Source of the DNA: Diadema setosum
Taxonomy: Eukaryota; Echinodermata; Echinoidea; Diadematoida; Diadematidae
DNA: 64,000 bases
Assembly (NCBI RefSeq): GCF_964275005.1
Contig: NC_092685.1
Span: forward strand, 13,129,571 to 13,193,570
Direction: 5' to 3'
A program made the translations under genes and the position numbers. Within the stretch, counting starts at the first letter, position 1; each line of letters opens with the position of its first letter. Of the stretch, positions 46,401 through 53,420 are shown piece by piece. Under the pieces are notes generated by a model. The model searched no databases. It saw only the letters and a list, made by a program, of their open reading frames with translations, and was not told where the DNA came from.

Positions 46401-48128
46401 AATGAACATAACAAAAAACAAACAAACAAACAAACAAACAAACAAAAAACAACAAACATGAAAATGATTTAAAAAAAGAAATACAGTCATTTTCAAGCTC
46501 GACGTGATCCAGGAGTGTCTTAGCAGGTACAGCGCCCTTTTTGACCCATACACTCCATTTCTTAAATATGGTTTTAAAATTCAAGTTCATTTTCAAATCA
46601 TGTCAGAGTTCTTGCAAAGAACGTAACAAAAAAAAAACCCAACAACAACAATAACAAACAAACAAACAAAAAACAACAAACAGGAAAATGATTTAAAAAA
46701 AAAGAAATATAGTCATTTTCAAGCTGTACATTCTAACATAACTAAAATTACATGTACATTAGGCCTACAATAGTCCGAGACAGAATAGGAAAAAAAGCTA
46801 ATTTTTAGTTATTTAGGACAGAGAGAAAAAAAAAAGACAGTGATTGAATGATTGTGTAGGATGTATTGGTATGGAAGGTAGACGGGTGTCTTCGAATATG
46901 TACCGATGATAGCCTGTCGAAAAATAAAACCTATGAGGTAAACCTGTATATTGGATGTACAAAAAGAAGCCAGTCCGTCATGACAAGAATATGATGATAA
47001 TCTCTCAAAGTCCCTGACATCTTGCAATCGATGCCTACTTTTATTCAGTAATCATCGGTCAATATACACATTTCAGTTTTGTTGCGCAAGTTGAGGGGTA
47101 TAATAAAGATGCATACTAGCGTAGGATTCTTTCATGTTAATCATTTCTTTTGCCAAAAACATTACAGCGATGGTATCAAATAATTAGAGTATTATTCAAT
47201 GACATGCCATCATCAAAGTAAAATATGACAAGAAAAAAAGAAAGGAGAGATAAGACTGGGATATCTACAGCAGTGAGATAATCTATAAACTGCACTACTG
47301 ACATTATTAGTTCTGTTCTAAGACTCTTTGAAATAATGTCGGGGACAACCGTTTAAATTGTTAGCCAGTTAAACTGGGGTTTTCACCCTCCAACAATAGG
47401 GAGCTTTAGATTTTAGACGCGCGGACGTTCAGAGGAAAAAACATGTTCTGAGCATGCGCAGACGTGCACGTCAAGTTGATCTATTTATAGCTTGCGTCGT
47501 CTGAGTTTTTCACTACGCGTTCTGGGCTATTTTTACGTCCGCTCAATTTGCGACGTAGAGAACTACTTCATGCACCGATCATATGGGGACGCCATTTTAT
47601 TTCTAGACGTTGCGTCCCAGCATAATCTAAAGCAACCTTTCATCACGACGCAAGGGAGAGGAGAACACCCAACGCACTCGTCGTCTCAAACGTCCGTGCG
47701 TCAAAATCTAAAGCTCCCTAATAATGCCGGTAAGAGGTCTTAAATGTACCAACGTCAGTCGCGAAAACCGCTTCTCTGAATACTAGTACTTGCTCCTAAC
47801 CAGTCCAACAGATCTGCCCCATGACCTTTTCACTGTCCTTTCTCTTTCTAGGTGCGACAATACCTTCCTGGAGAGTATCGACCCCACCATTCTCCTGGCT
47901 GGAGGCAACACCAAACTCCGCGGCTACGCCGAGCGGCTGCAGAGCGAGATGACGGCGCGCAACATCCGGAGGACGGTCGTTGCCCATGACAACCGCGACA
48001 TCACCACGTGGATCGGCGGTGCCATCCTCGCCTCCCACTCGAGCTTCCAGGAGCGATGGGTCAGCAGTCAGGATTACGAGGAATGCGGGGCACGTCTTGC
48101 ACACAAACAGACGCTCAGAATATCGTGA
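2296..48128 (+). CDS. Membrane-anchored, N-terminally extended actin-related protein (10 coding exons)
   Basis: Joined coding sequence: 2296-3235, 22442-24610, 34262-34351, 39244-39570, 40817-41056, 41903-42048, 43440-43607, 44761-44896, 46125-46311, 47852-48128. Every junction has AG/GT borders and matching phase (1,1,1,1,1,0,0,1,2), and the total of 4,680 nt gives 1,559 residues plus TGA. Order: hydrophobic signal-anchor-like segment (about 4-42), low-complexity Ser/Pro/acidic linker (about 60-1180), actin-family domain (about 1188-1559, close to actin's 375). The actin fold is supported by collinear motifs: DNGS phosphate loop, YVGG, LLTE, REKM, LDIAG, FEKE, LPDG, AGGNTKLRG and WIGGAILAS. 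Conventional actins lack the extension. Function is unknown; I infer a cytosol-facing actin-like module tethered to a membrane. Additional small exons in the long introns cannot be excluded. Confidence 0.85.
7114..7190. repeat. Composite G-run / alternating CG and GT tract
   Basis: G14, then alternating CG (GCGCGCGC GGCGCGCGCGCG), then (GT)n, then G13. Alternating purine-pyrimidine CG/GT is the classical Z-DNA-prone sequence and the flanking G runs could stack. Confidence 0.85.
7387..7430. repeat. (GT)n microsatellite
   Basis: About 22 uninterrupted GT units. Confidence 0.95.
9595..9740. repeat. (CA)n/(TA)n microsatellite
   Basis: A CA run leads into a long TA run with a few interruptions; it produces spurious Tyr/Ile-rich open frames on both strands. 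Confidence 0.95.
10764..10830. repeat. (CA)n microsatellite
   Basis: Continuous CA dinucleotides with two CACG interruptions near the end. Confidence 0.95.
13653..14621. mobile_element. Non-autonomous hAT-like DNA transposon
   Basis: Termini are inverted repeats: CAAGGGCGCCGGAAG on the left and, in reverse complement, CAAGCGCGCCGGAAC on the right. The flanks are near-identical 9-mers, CTTATCAAT (13644-13652) and CTTATCATA (14622-14630), sharing the first seven bases, consistent with an ~8-bp target duplication. An 8-bp duplication and CA(A/G)GG-type ends are characteristic of hAT elements. The interior has no transposase. It carries G18, C14, A20-21 and C12 homopolymers near both ends and degraded palindromic blocks at 14.3-14.5 kb containing the reverse complement of a GAGCGAAGCGA motif found again at 35-38 kb. 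Confidence 0.65.
15875..15945. repeat. (GAAA)n-type purine tract
   Basis: Polypurine run of GAAA and A-rich units on the + strand, giving Lys/Glu or Phe/Ser pseudo-frames. Confidence 0.9.
19236..19677. mobile_element. TTAA-flanked long-inverted-repeat element
   Basis: TTAA borders both ends (19236-19239 and 19674-19677). The ends are inverted repeats beginning AGGGGGAAATC; the arms stay recognisable for about 130 bp on each side, including the shared run GAGTTCAAC and GACATTTTGAAGTTT. No coding capacity. TTAA target duplication is the signature of piggyBac-type insertion, so this looks like a MITE of that type. Confidence 0.7.
20364..20475. repeat. (GATA)n microsatellite
   Basis: About 25 GATA units with one interruption (GAAAGATAGGTA). 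Confidence 0.95.
21110..21592. mobile_element. TTAA-flanked inverted-repeat element, second copy type
   Basis: TTAA at 21110-21113 and 21589-21592. The left end reads AAAGGGGCATTCCAGACG and the right end, in reverse complement, AAAGGAGACCTCGGGTG, each followed by ATTTTT, so the terminal repeats are imperfect. Interior is AT-rich without coding potential. Same general design as the element at 19.2 kb but a different sequence. Confidence 0.55.
21700..22200. promoter_or_regulatory. CpG-rich island before exon 2
   Basis: About 500 bp of GC- and CpG-rich sequence in otherwise AT-rich intron, ending some 240 bp upstream of exon 2. It could be an enhancer or an alternative promoter. An in-frame ATG at 22318 reads without a stop into exon 2, so transcripts starting here could make a form without the membrane segment. 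No promoter motif decides the matter. Confidence 0.35.
22442..24610 (+). CDS. Actin-related gene, exon 2 (long low-complexity region with repeats)
   Basis: Encodes residues 314-1036. Acceptor is a pyrimidine-rich TTGACAG at 22435-22441; donor CTAG|GTGAGT at 24611; phase 1 on both sides. The region is Ser/Pro/Glu/Lys-rich and predicted disordered by composition. A motif of the form R-x-(K)-x-S-L-x-(I/V)-P recurs four times (Ser499, Ser562, Ser606, Ser642), three of them followed by a V..(T/I)GE tail. A PP1-docking-like sequence KSVTF lies at 689-693 after R-K. A second short motif, A-(K)-(A/S)-R-F-(F/L), recurs at about 820-825, 939-943 and 998-1004. RxxS contexts suggest basophilic kinase or 14-3-3 sites. 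The single 2.1-kb open frame and the splice phases support it as coding. Confidence 0.85.
24979..25035. repeat. (TA)n microsatellite
   Basis: TA run with CATA interruptions. Confidence 0.9.
26025..26553. mobile_element. Foldback (imperfect inverted-repeat) element
   Basis: Two arms of roughly 150 bp are inverted copies: GTGCAGCCGTCGCTGAATGA near 26133-26152 pairs with TCATCCAGCGATGGCTGCAC near 26438-26457, and the flanking AAAAGTTATAAAATTTCAAA pairs with TTTCAAAAGTTAT. A GCATTATGCAC-type motif marks the inner ends. No transposase. Boundaries are approximate. Confidence 0.5.
27676..27979. mobile_element. TA-flanked MITE A (in duplication copy 1)
   Basis: Termini GGCGTTTTCACATCAGCCCG and the inverted complement ending in CGGGCTGATGTGAAAAAGCC, one mismatch in about 21 bp, flanked by TA on both sides. 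Sub-terminal blocks repeat GAAATAGCGCGCTATTT-like palindromes. About 304 bp, non-coding. The twin lies at 29790-30093. Confidence 0.75.
28464..29095. mobile_element. MITE B with GGTCGGAG sub-repeats (in duplication copy 1)
   Basis: Ends are inverted: AGCTGTGTTCAGACG on the left and ACGTCTGAACATGGCT on the right, followed inward by GGTCGGAGTAA and its complement. The interior repeats GGTCGGAG and GTCGTGG several times in both orientations. An 80-codon basic open frame (28833-29075) lies inside. Its relationship to any known transposase is not recognisable. Twin at 30574-31205. Confidence 0.65.
29790..30093. mobile_element. TA-flanked MITE A (in duplication copy 2)
   Basis: Second copy of the element at 27676-27979, carried by the tandem duplication rather than inserted independently. 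Confidence 0.75.
30574..31205. mobile_element. MITE B (in duplication copy 2)
   Basis: Second copy of the element at 28464-29095, with the same 80-codon internal open frame at 30943-31185. Confidence 0.65.
33061..33175. repeat. (CA)n followed by (TA)n
   Basis: CA dinucleotides interrupted near 33094, then an uninterrupted TA run from about 33126. Confidence 0.95.
34262..34351 (+). CDS. Actin-related gene, exon 3 (acidic Ser-rich mini-exon)
   Basis: 90 nt between TTTTACTCAG and the strong donor A|GTATGT. Read in the phase left by exon 2 it is open and encodes residues 1037-1066, beginning EIDSQDEESTS and continuing with Asp, Glu, Ser and Thr. It preserves phase 1 for exon 4, where A + GC makes Ser. 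The acidic Ser/Thr composition matches the adjacent linker and offers CK2-type sites. It can be skipped without disturbing the frame. No homology recognised; support is splice sites, frame and composition only. Confidence 0.6.
34697..35040. repeat. G/C-homopolymer-rich repeat fragments
   Basis: Three G runs of 10 to 15 bases and a C run interleaved with GGACCGGCGCAGCC and GAGCGGAGCGACC. The block near 34975-35040 is an inverted relative of 14.32-14.37 kb, sharing the GAGCGGAGCGACC motif and the GGGTGTATCCCTCCCAC-like stretch. Confidence 0.6.
35225..37060. repeat. Tandem satellite array, 150-180 bp unit
   Basis: At least ten diverged units. Each has GCGAGCGAGCGAAGCGAGCG, then TTGAAAATTTTGACATTTTA, CAGTCCAAAAACTGCCGTTT, a TTTTTCGCTTTGGAAATTAA block, a G run of 4 to 14, GCGCACCGGGCGAAAACTG, and CTGGCAGCAACATCAGGAGA. 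Unit starts near 35508, 35680, 35846, 36026, 36198, 36508, 36660, 36812 and 36977. Some units are internally shortened. Open frames of 60-110 codons through them are by-products. Confidence 0.9.
37411..37820. repeat. Second block of the same satellite
   Basis: Two and a half units most similar to 36198-36600, including the shared shortened unit and the CCAGGTGAAAACT variant. It is bordered by direct repeats of about 50 bp beginning TAGATTTGTCTGCCTAAACA (37365-37413 and 37825-37874). Confidence 0.85.
38141..38215. repeat. Hairpin with GTCGGCC(T/C)...GGGC arms
   Basis: GTCGGCCTCATGCCAAAAGG on the left and its complement GGCCCTTTTGGCATAAGGCC on the right, one mismatch, about 30 bp loop. It could be a very short MITE. 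Confidence 0.75.
39122..39160. repeat. (TTG)n microsatellite
   Basis: Ten or more TTG units upstream of exon 4; read on the - strand it gives a poly-Gln pseudo-frame. Confidence 0.9.
39244..39570 (+). CDS. Actin-related gene, exon 4 (aromatic motif plus charged linker)
   Basis: 327 nt, acceptor TTGAATACAG, donor CAG|GTATGG, phase 1 both sides. Encodes residues 1067-1175. The first part, SSSWYGFLELDPNKPSATNF, is unlike the rest of the linker: hydrophobic and aromatic, and it could be a short binding motif or pack on the actin domain. The remainder is acidic then basic (ERKRRSEGR) and ends shortly before the actin domain. Very GC- and CpG-rich relative to the flanking intron, as in exon 1. No family recognised. 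Confidence 0.75.
39571..40816 (+). other. Intron 4 (1.2 kb)
   Basis: AT-rich, with a T11-G10 run near 40286-40305 and an A21 run near 40535. No exon or clear element seen. Confidence 0.75.
40817..41056 (+). CDS. Actin-related gene, exon 5 (start of actin domain, phosphate loop 1)
   Basis: Encodes residues 1176-1255. The actin domain opens at about Tyr1188 with PVIIDNGSEVIKAG, which aligns with actin's first phosphate loop: Asp11 and Lys18 equivalents (Asp1195, Lys1202) are kept, but actin Gly15 is Glu1199. VGR and YVGG are present, yet the segment between them (LKEDIESFRQRSN) replaces the hydrophobic DNase-I-binding loop. Ends VNHPMS, matching actin's YPIE position. There are two in-frame acceptors, at 40815-40816 and 40830-40831, differing by five residues. 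The donor TCAG|GTGCCA is weak but the phase and the actin alignment across the junction fix it. Confidence 0.88.
41057..41902 (+). other. Intron 5 (0.85 kb)
   Basis: AT-rich; nothing recognised beyond a T17 run right after exon 5. Confidence 0.8.
41903..42048 (+). CDS. Actin-related gene, exon 6
   Basis: 146 nt, acceptor GATGTCGCAG, donor GAG|GTGACA. Encodes residues 1256-1304, opening DGLVDSWPDLEKVWDHVI, which lines up with actin's HGI..NWDDMEKIWHH, then EEHPILLTE and REKMLE, matching actin's [21 protein letters not shown]. Enters in phase 1, leaves in phase 0. A clear, well-conserved actin segment (subdomains 1-2 boundary). Confidence 0.92.
42806..43195 (+). mobile_element. tRNA-derived SINE, interrupted
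   Basis: GGCGCTGTGGCATAGTGGAC resembles a pol III A box, and CGAGTTCGAATCCCG at 43016-43030 matches the B-box consensus GGTTCGAANCC closely. A MITE separates them. The body contains TGGGTACCTGGCAACGC and the 3' end runs into TTA/ATT repeats, a usual SINE tail. Family name not assigned. Confidence 0.65.
42830..42996. mobile_element. MITE with GGGCCCTGTTTCATAA ends
   Basis: Left arm GGGCCCTGTTTCATAAAG and inner ACTTACGAGCGACTGGTGAT; right arm is the inverted copy ending in GTATGAAACACCCCC. Central palindrome AGAACTGATCACCAGTC with its complement. Flanks share GACTCC, a likely target duplication. A relative with GGGCCCCATTTCATAAA ends lies at 59031-59189. Confidence 0.7.
43186..43428. repeat. 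(ATT)n microsatellite
   Basis: About 240 bp of ATT with interspersed GTT and ATC. Produces poly-Ile, poly-Leu and poly-Asn pseudo-frames that are not genes. Confidence 0.97.
43440..43607 (+). CDS. Actin-related gene, exon 7 (phosphate loop 2)
   Basis: 168 nt, acceptor CCGGTCTCCAG, donor ACG|GTAAGT, phase 0 both sides. Encodes residues 1305-1360, starting TLFEQYHVPACYVINQG, the counterpart of actin's MFETFNTPAMYVAIQ. Gln1320 corresponds to catalytic Gln137 of actin. The second phosphate loop reads SSGSGVTE where actin has DSGDGVTH: Asp154, Asp157 and His161 equivalents are Ser1337, Ser1340 and Glu1344. Glycine and Thr positions of the loop are kept, so the fold should form, but metal coordination and ATP hydrolysis are probably impaired. 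Confidence 0.93.
43608..44760 (+). other. Intron 7 (1.15 kb)
   Basis: AT-rich, no recognised element apart from a tandem CGGAATAACGAACC(G/T)T triplet-like repeat near 44160-44205. Confidence 0.8.
44761..44896 (+). CDS. Actin-related gene, exon 8
   Basis: 136 nt, acceptor TTCCATATAG, donor GTG|GTAAGG, leaves phase 1. Encodes residues 1361-1405 beginning LDIAGKGVTRKLQRIL, aligned with actin LDLAGRDLTDYLMKIL, then SFTT and IVREMKENMAYV, aligned with IVRDIKEKLCYVA. Subdomain 4 helices are intact. No gaps relative to actin beyond a few residues. Confidence 0.93.
44897..46124 (+). other. Intron 8 (1.2 kb)
   Basis: AT-rich with A/T homopolymers (A9 near 45755, A/TAAA run near 45920-45958). No element identified. 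Confidence 0.8.
46125..46311 (+). CDS. Actin-related gene, exon 9
   Basis: 187 nt, acceptor GATTGTGGCAG, donor GCAG|GTACAG, leaves phase 2. Encodes residues 1406-1467. Contains DFEKEV (actin DFEQEM), YTLPDGSAVSL (actin YELPDGQVITI) and CTEAMFRPDLFSP (actin CPEALFQPSFLGM), then the LLDVIQECLS helix. All parts of subdomain 4 and the hydrophobic plug region are present. The last 30 nt plus donor are duplicated 215 bp downstream in the intron. Confidence 0.93.
46282..46722 (+). repeat. 215-bp tandem duplication including the exon 9 end and splice donor
   Basis: Copy 1 starts at 46282 and copy 2 at 46497, both opening GCTCGACGTGATCCAGGAGT. Copy 2 keeps the last 30 coding bases, the GCAG|GTACAG donor, the CCATACACTCCATTT block and a (CAAA)n run, with a few substitutions. 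Copy 2 has no acceptor upstream, so it is a non-functional intronic fragment unless used as a decoy donor. Confidence 0.9.
46312..47851 (+). other. Intron 9 (1.5 kb)
   Basis: Holds the duplicated exon 9 fragment and the MITE at 47397-47720. Confidence 0.8.
47397..47720. mobile_element. MITE with TAGGGAGCTTTAGATTTT ends
   Basis: Left TAGGGAGCTTTAGATTTTAG and right TCAAAATCTAAAGCTCCCTA are inverted repeats extending about 30 bp, including GCGCGGACGT. TA is present at both borders. Interior CpG-rich, non-coding. Confidence 0.8.
47852..48128 (+). CDS. Actin-related gene, exon 10 (C-terminus of actin domain)
   Basis: 277 nt from a strong acceptor (TTTCTCTTTCTAG) to TGA at 48126-48128. Completes Arg1468 and encodes to residue 1559. 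TILLAGGNTKLRGYAERL matches actin TVLSGGTTMYPGIADRM with the nucleotide-binding Gly-Gly kept (Gly1485-Gly1486). WIGGAILASHSSFQERWVS and QDYEECG match actin WIGGSILASLSTFQQMWIS and QEYDESG. The end is HKQTLRIS instead of HRKCF, so the conserved C-terminal Cys-Phe is missing and three residues are added. Confidence 0.95.
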
Positions 48129-48392
48129 TTGTTGCTCGGTTGTTTTGTTACTGGTTGGTCGCAGACCATTTTGTGGGAGAAAACGTGTATGATGGCATGC
48201 ACTCAACACTAGGACTGCGGAAAGTACTAAAGTTCTTATCATCAAGCAGGAAGCATAACATCTGCAAGATATCTCAAAGTCTTTATTTCATCTACTGTAT
48301 CTTATTAAGTGAAAGCCTTCATAGTGTCATCTAGTAATGTTTTTCGTTTCTTAGTCGATCATATAAGCTACTTGAAAAGACTGCATAAAGAT

Positions 48393-48398
48393 AATAAA
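48393..48398 (+). promoter_or_regulatory. Candidate poly(A) signal AATAAA (proximal)
   Basis: AATAAA about 265 nt after the stop codon, but it sits in an A-rich run, so it may be coincidental. Confidence 0.3.
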
Positions 48399-48611
48399 AA
48401 AAAAAACCCACTATTATTCGTCATCCTGTTCTATTCTCGAACATAGTATACTTCATACAATCAGTTAAGCATATTTCTTTGTATCATTTCTCAATCTTTC
48501 TTTCTGTTCCTTCCACAACATATTTCTTATTTGGTTAATCTTCAGAGTCGTATTCATATGATTGTATCATCCTTTTCTTCCCCAATTTCTACTCTGCTCG
48601 TTTCATTAGTT

Positions 48612-48720
<109 letters not shown>

Positions 48721-50442
48721 CTTTATCCCCCACTTTTGTAGCAGCTCACTTCATTGCCTGTTTAGGCTTGTTATTATGTAGTCTTTCGCAAGATGCTCGG
48801 GCCTCAGTGTCTCGATGTTTTATCGCTCACCACCAACTGGAGTTAAAGGTAGCACTCACTCCGCGAGTAATTAAAACTTATTTGCATTTCTCTAAGCAAA
48901 AACATCAGCTCAAGGAAAAAGGCCTGGATTACCAGGTCCTGTTGTGAAATTGCGCGCCATTTTTAAAATGAGCGAGAGAAAGCATTAACAACAACAAAAA
49001 GACCAAAAAGGAAAAAAAAAGAGAGAGAAAAAAGTCGTTGATTTCTCCGCAAGAGGTCCGGCAAAATGCAGCATGGTCTCCTGCAAGAATGAGACTTAAA
49101 CGAAACGTGAATTGCGATATGATAGGGCATTAATGAGTAGTGTTTGCGTATGACGAGTGCGTTCATGGATAGGCACAAACTTGCAATGTAACTTATAGCT
49201 ATTTCATTAATCTAAGTTATATTATAAAGACGTTATTAAGTATCTCATATGTGCCATGTAATATGCTGCTATTGGAGATAACTAAATGGACAAAACGAAG
49301 AGCATTTTTAGTTTCATTTTGCAACCGCATTGTACCTACCTTCCGCTGCTTTCATCATTGTTGATACTTTGTCTTTTGCTCCCATCTTGCCAGTTAATAT
49401 CAATATTTATCCACTTTTTGTGCTTTCAAATATTATGCTCTAAGATGTTTGCAGCATAGTTTTCATGTAATTTCTGGTTCGTTATACAGTGTTAGTCTTA
49501 TACAAGTGAACAATCGGCCTAATCACGATTAGCCGATATCTTTTCTCTTTTTGATTCTACCGTCAGTTCTGAAGTTCTGAACTTTGTTGTGTGTGTAATC
49601 TTCTAAATCGCTATTCCTTTCTTTAATCTTAGAGATTTGTTTTGATTGTTGAAATAACTGTAGACGTGTAACCCATTTTGTAGATAAGAAGTCAGTGGCT
49701 ATAAGGATCAACTATGCAACACCAGTAATCAACTTCTATTAGAAGAGCCAATGTATGATTGGACACTATGTTTGATTTATCTTTGTGAACATCTTTAGGG
49801 TCGTGCTGCAATCTTTTCCGAGTTCTAAGACCGTAGAATGGTTACGAGATTCACAACCATATGTTTACCTATAATATATAGTCTTGTACCGTGCCTTATT
49901 GGACAGTTAAACACCAAATCTATTCATACATGGACGGTCAGACAGGAAGACCAAATTGTTTATGAAAATAAAAGAAGATTATTACTGTCTTCCTTTTTTC
50001 TTGTTACGAGGGAAAACGCTCTTGATTGTGAAAATTATTAGCAGAATCTCTATCTTGCGTTGAAAGAAGTGTACATAGATGCGTTTCTCTAGGTGTAAAT
50101 GATCATCTTCAGATGCAGTGACCAATACTCATACTGGCTATTTGTTTTCGCGCATTTTGTATAGAATAATCCATGCACTAATTATTTTTATAACAAAGAG
50201 AACTTTCACTGCATTTCTAGACAAGTATCATAACTTCCCCTGCCATGCTTATTTTGTTGATGAAAGTAACATAATATATATATATTTTTTTTTCTGTTTA
50301 ATGATTTATCAATTCGCTTTAATCTAATATGGATGGTTGCTTTTCTTTTTGTCCTCTAGATGGGAATGATTTTGATAGAATAACTGAGAGATTTCAAGTC
50401 CTGCGATGTACATTAACATGTCATATCTGGAGTGTTTTAACA

Positions 50443-50448
50443 AATAAA
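50443..50448 (+). promoter_or_regulatory. Candidate poly(A) signal AATAAA (distal)
   Basis: AATAAA followed within about 25 nt by a GT-rich stretch (GGTGTTATCTGTTGTCTGTT), the normal arrangement of a cleavage site. It would imply a 2.3-kb 3' UTR. Confidence 0.35.
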
Positions 50449-50716
50449 AGAAATATTAATGTAATTTAAATGGTGTTATCTGTTGTCTGTTATCACGATT
50501 GAATCTGCATTGCCGTTTAAACGCCCTGATCACAGCTGGGGGGGGGGGGGGGGGAATCTGCAAATTAATGTCATGTGAAATTTTAAATGTCCCCAGTCAG
50601 AACGGATATGACTTGGTAGAAAATTACGTTATTGTTGATTTTAGCTATTATCAATTTTTTTTTGAAATTAGATTCAACCCCATGTTCAAATTTACGTTAT
50701 TGGAAATATACATACA

Positions 50717-50718
<2 letters not shown>

Positions 50719-50761
<43 letters not shown>

Positions 50762-50800
50762 TATAGATATATATATATATATATATAGATATATATATAG
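50719..50800. repeat. (TA)n/(GATA)n microsatellite
   Basis: TA run with interspersed GATA. Confidence 0.95.
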
Positions 50801-51688
50801 ATAGATATGTATATAAGATGAAAGTTTTTTTTTTTTAATCAGCTCTCATGGTATTTCATAGTTTCGGGGTGTTTTTTTTTTTTTCATGAAGCGGTGATAA
50901 CAGTCATTAGATAGTCGTTTCAATGCCAATTCGACTTGATGGACTGCTGATATCGTCACCTCACACGCTTACCCATTGATACATACACGGCACTATCTTC
51001 TAAAATGATGGCAACAATTGATTATTTTACATGTGGTGGCAATGATCTAGCGATGATGACATATCAAAGAGAGCGACCTATCATATTTGCTAAAGTATTA
51101 TGCACACTAACTGACATTTTTATGAGCAAATAAGTGCTGTGTTTTAAAGAAAGGAGAGAGAGAGAGAAAAAAAAAAGCAAATAAGACCGCGTTTACTTTT
51201 CACATCTGAGTAGGTCCAATAGCAACATTTCCTGGAGACACTATATCCACTTTTCACCACCTTGAACATGTAAGTTGGGTTCCCTTACATCCCTTGTCCA
51301 CAGATGGTAAAAAGGGGAGACGGTTGAAAGAATGCTATATGGTCAGGCATGGTCTTCATCAAATGTTTGATCAACAGTCTCTCAGTGGTCTCGAGAGGGC
51401 AGCAGACTTTTACATGAACGTTCAGTAATCTGTCCACCCTGGTCCACCACTCGGCGGTCCGCGCGTCTACAAATTTAATGCTTTGGGTGAATTTCCGCCG
51501 AAATCTAAAGAATCAGTGACAGCTATCAGTGGAAAAGTTATAGCACAAGACATTGAAATACTGCACAGTAAAAAAACGATGCACTCCAAAACGGGACTCA
51601 TGAGACATCGGCGAGAATAAGGTCCCTCAAAAAGTGCAAACGGATCTCCAGAATGTGCTGTAAGAAACTACTATCATTAATTTGTCGA

Positions 51689-51770
51689 ACTCCGTAAGCC
51701 AGTGGGATTCGAACCTGCCGTTTGCTGCCTTATGGCAGCGACACTACCACCGGGTTATCCCTAGTTGCCG
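51689..51770 (-). mobile_element. tRNA-like SINE head
   Basis: Read on the - strand: a D-arm-like CCCGGTGGTAGTGTC, a stem-loop GCTGCCATAAGGCAGC, then GCAGGTTCGAATCCCACTGG, a good B box/T arm. The anticodon loop is abnormal, so it is a tRNA-derived retroposon head rather than a functional tRNA. Oligo-A tracts lie near 51970-52035. Confidence 0.55.
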
Positions 51771-52239
51771 GCAGTGACACGATGAACTTGAGACACACAT
51801 CCAGGCTTCAAAATGCCGACATTGTTACATCAGCAGTAGATGACAAGTTACAATCCTACTAGTTTCGTTTTCTCCATTGTGTTTGTTAGTGTAGATCAAC
51901 AGTAGCTATCTTAAAAGGTCCTCAGCTCATCTCTCCCCTTCCACTTCCGGGTTTTCTTCCGCTGACAAGCAAAAAAAAAAAAAAAAAATGGTCCTCAGCT
52001 CACCTTTCTCCTTTCACTTTAAAAAAAAAAAAAAAGGTCTAAACCTTACCGCGATCACACTTCAAGATCTCTATATATTTCTTTTTAGTGCCACTTACGT
52101 ACTTCCGGGTTAAAAATTGCCGGCCAGGACAAATGCTAACAATTTCTTACAGCACATCTTTCCCCCTCTATAGTTATATTCTCTTTCAATCTCCAAAATC
52201 TTTGTTGTTGTTGTTGCTTTTGTTGGTTGTTGTTTCCTT

Positions 52240-53420
52240 GGTTAGTTTATGATACCCCGCATACACGAAGTGTATAGTTAAGGGGGTATAGGAATCAGCG
52301 TGCGGTCGGGCGGTCCGTTGCAAATCTTGTGTCGCGAACTCCTACTGTTTTGAAGCAATTTTGATGGAACTTGGGGTACATAACATTAAGATGTTGATGT
52401 GCAAGATATTTGTGTGTGTGTGTGTGTGTGTTTGTCGGAGAAAGCGTTGCCATGGTAACCACAATTTTCCAAAGACCTTGTGGAGCGAACTATTTCCACA
52501 GTATCGGTATCTATAATGATCTATAGGTGTAGTTATGCAAGACACTCTTTGTGCTTGTACCCGACAAGGTGTTGCCATATTAGCTGCATATTTTCTTGAA
52601 AATCTTGTGAACTACTTCCACAATTTCGAAGCAATTATTGAAATCAGATTTGGTGTACATGATGACACTAAGGTGTAGATGTGCAAGACATGTTTTTTGT
52701 CTATTTCGGAGAAAGCGTTGCCATGGTAACAATTTCCCAAAACCTTGTGGAGCGAACTATTTTCACAGTATATTTCCTATCTATGATGATCTATAGGTGC
52801 AGTTATGCAAGACACGCTTTTACCCGACAAGGTGTTGCAATATTAAAGGTATTGTTTACCATTGAGAGCAATGATATCAAAAATGTTCAAGTTATCACAT
52901 TTGACGCATATGTGTAGGTCAGTTGTTTCACAAAACATCCTACCATATAAAAAAATATTTGCAGTTAAGCCTAATTATAAGGAGATATCACTATTATTCT
53001 CAATAAACCGTAACTGTAGGCAGTTTAGTCTAGAAACATTCTTATTATAACTATTGTTCACAGTTTGTATATTTTAACAATACTTCACATTGATTATACT
53101 GATTAACTTTTTATTTTTACACTGGTTGTTTCTATCCCTGAGATTTTAGAACTATTTTGAAGCACTAAAGCTGGGTTTTTGTTTCATCTGCAAATGGTCA
53201 ACAATGCTTTTAACTGCATGTTTTCTTTAAAATCTTGTGAACTACTTCCACAATCTTGAAGTAATTGAAATCAAATTTGGTGTATATGATGACATTGAGG
53301 TGTAGATATGCAAGACATATTTTTTTGTGTTTGTCGGAGAAAGCGTTGCCATGGTAACCACAATTTTCCCAAAACCTTGTGGAGTGAACTACTTCCACAA
53401 TTAAGGGGCAATCAAACTCA
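52240..53420. repeat. Tandem diverged repeat with GTTGCCATGGTAAC
   Basis: Three related units contain GGAGAAAGCGTTGCCATGGT (52436, 52713, 53336 regions), CCTTGTGGAG(C/T)GAACTA and GGTGTA(G/C)ATATGCAAGACA. The left border has the GGGGGTATAGGAATCAG head. One unit is split by a TTAA element (52843-53213). Confidence 0.75.
52843..53213. mobile_element. TTAA-flanked MITE inserted in a tandem repeat
   Basis: TTAA at 52843-52846 and 53210-53213; ends AGGTATTGTTTACCATT and inverted AATGGTCAACAATGCTTT. The sister unit at about 52570-52595 retains an uninterrupted target (CCATATTAGCTGCAT), which defines the insertion site. Non-coding. Confidence 0.8.
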
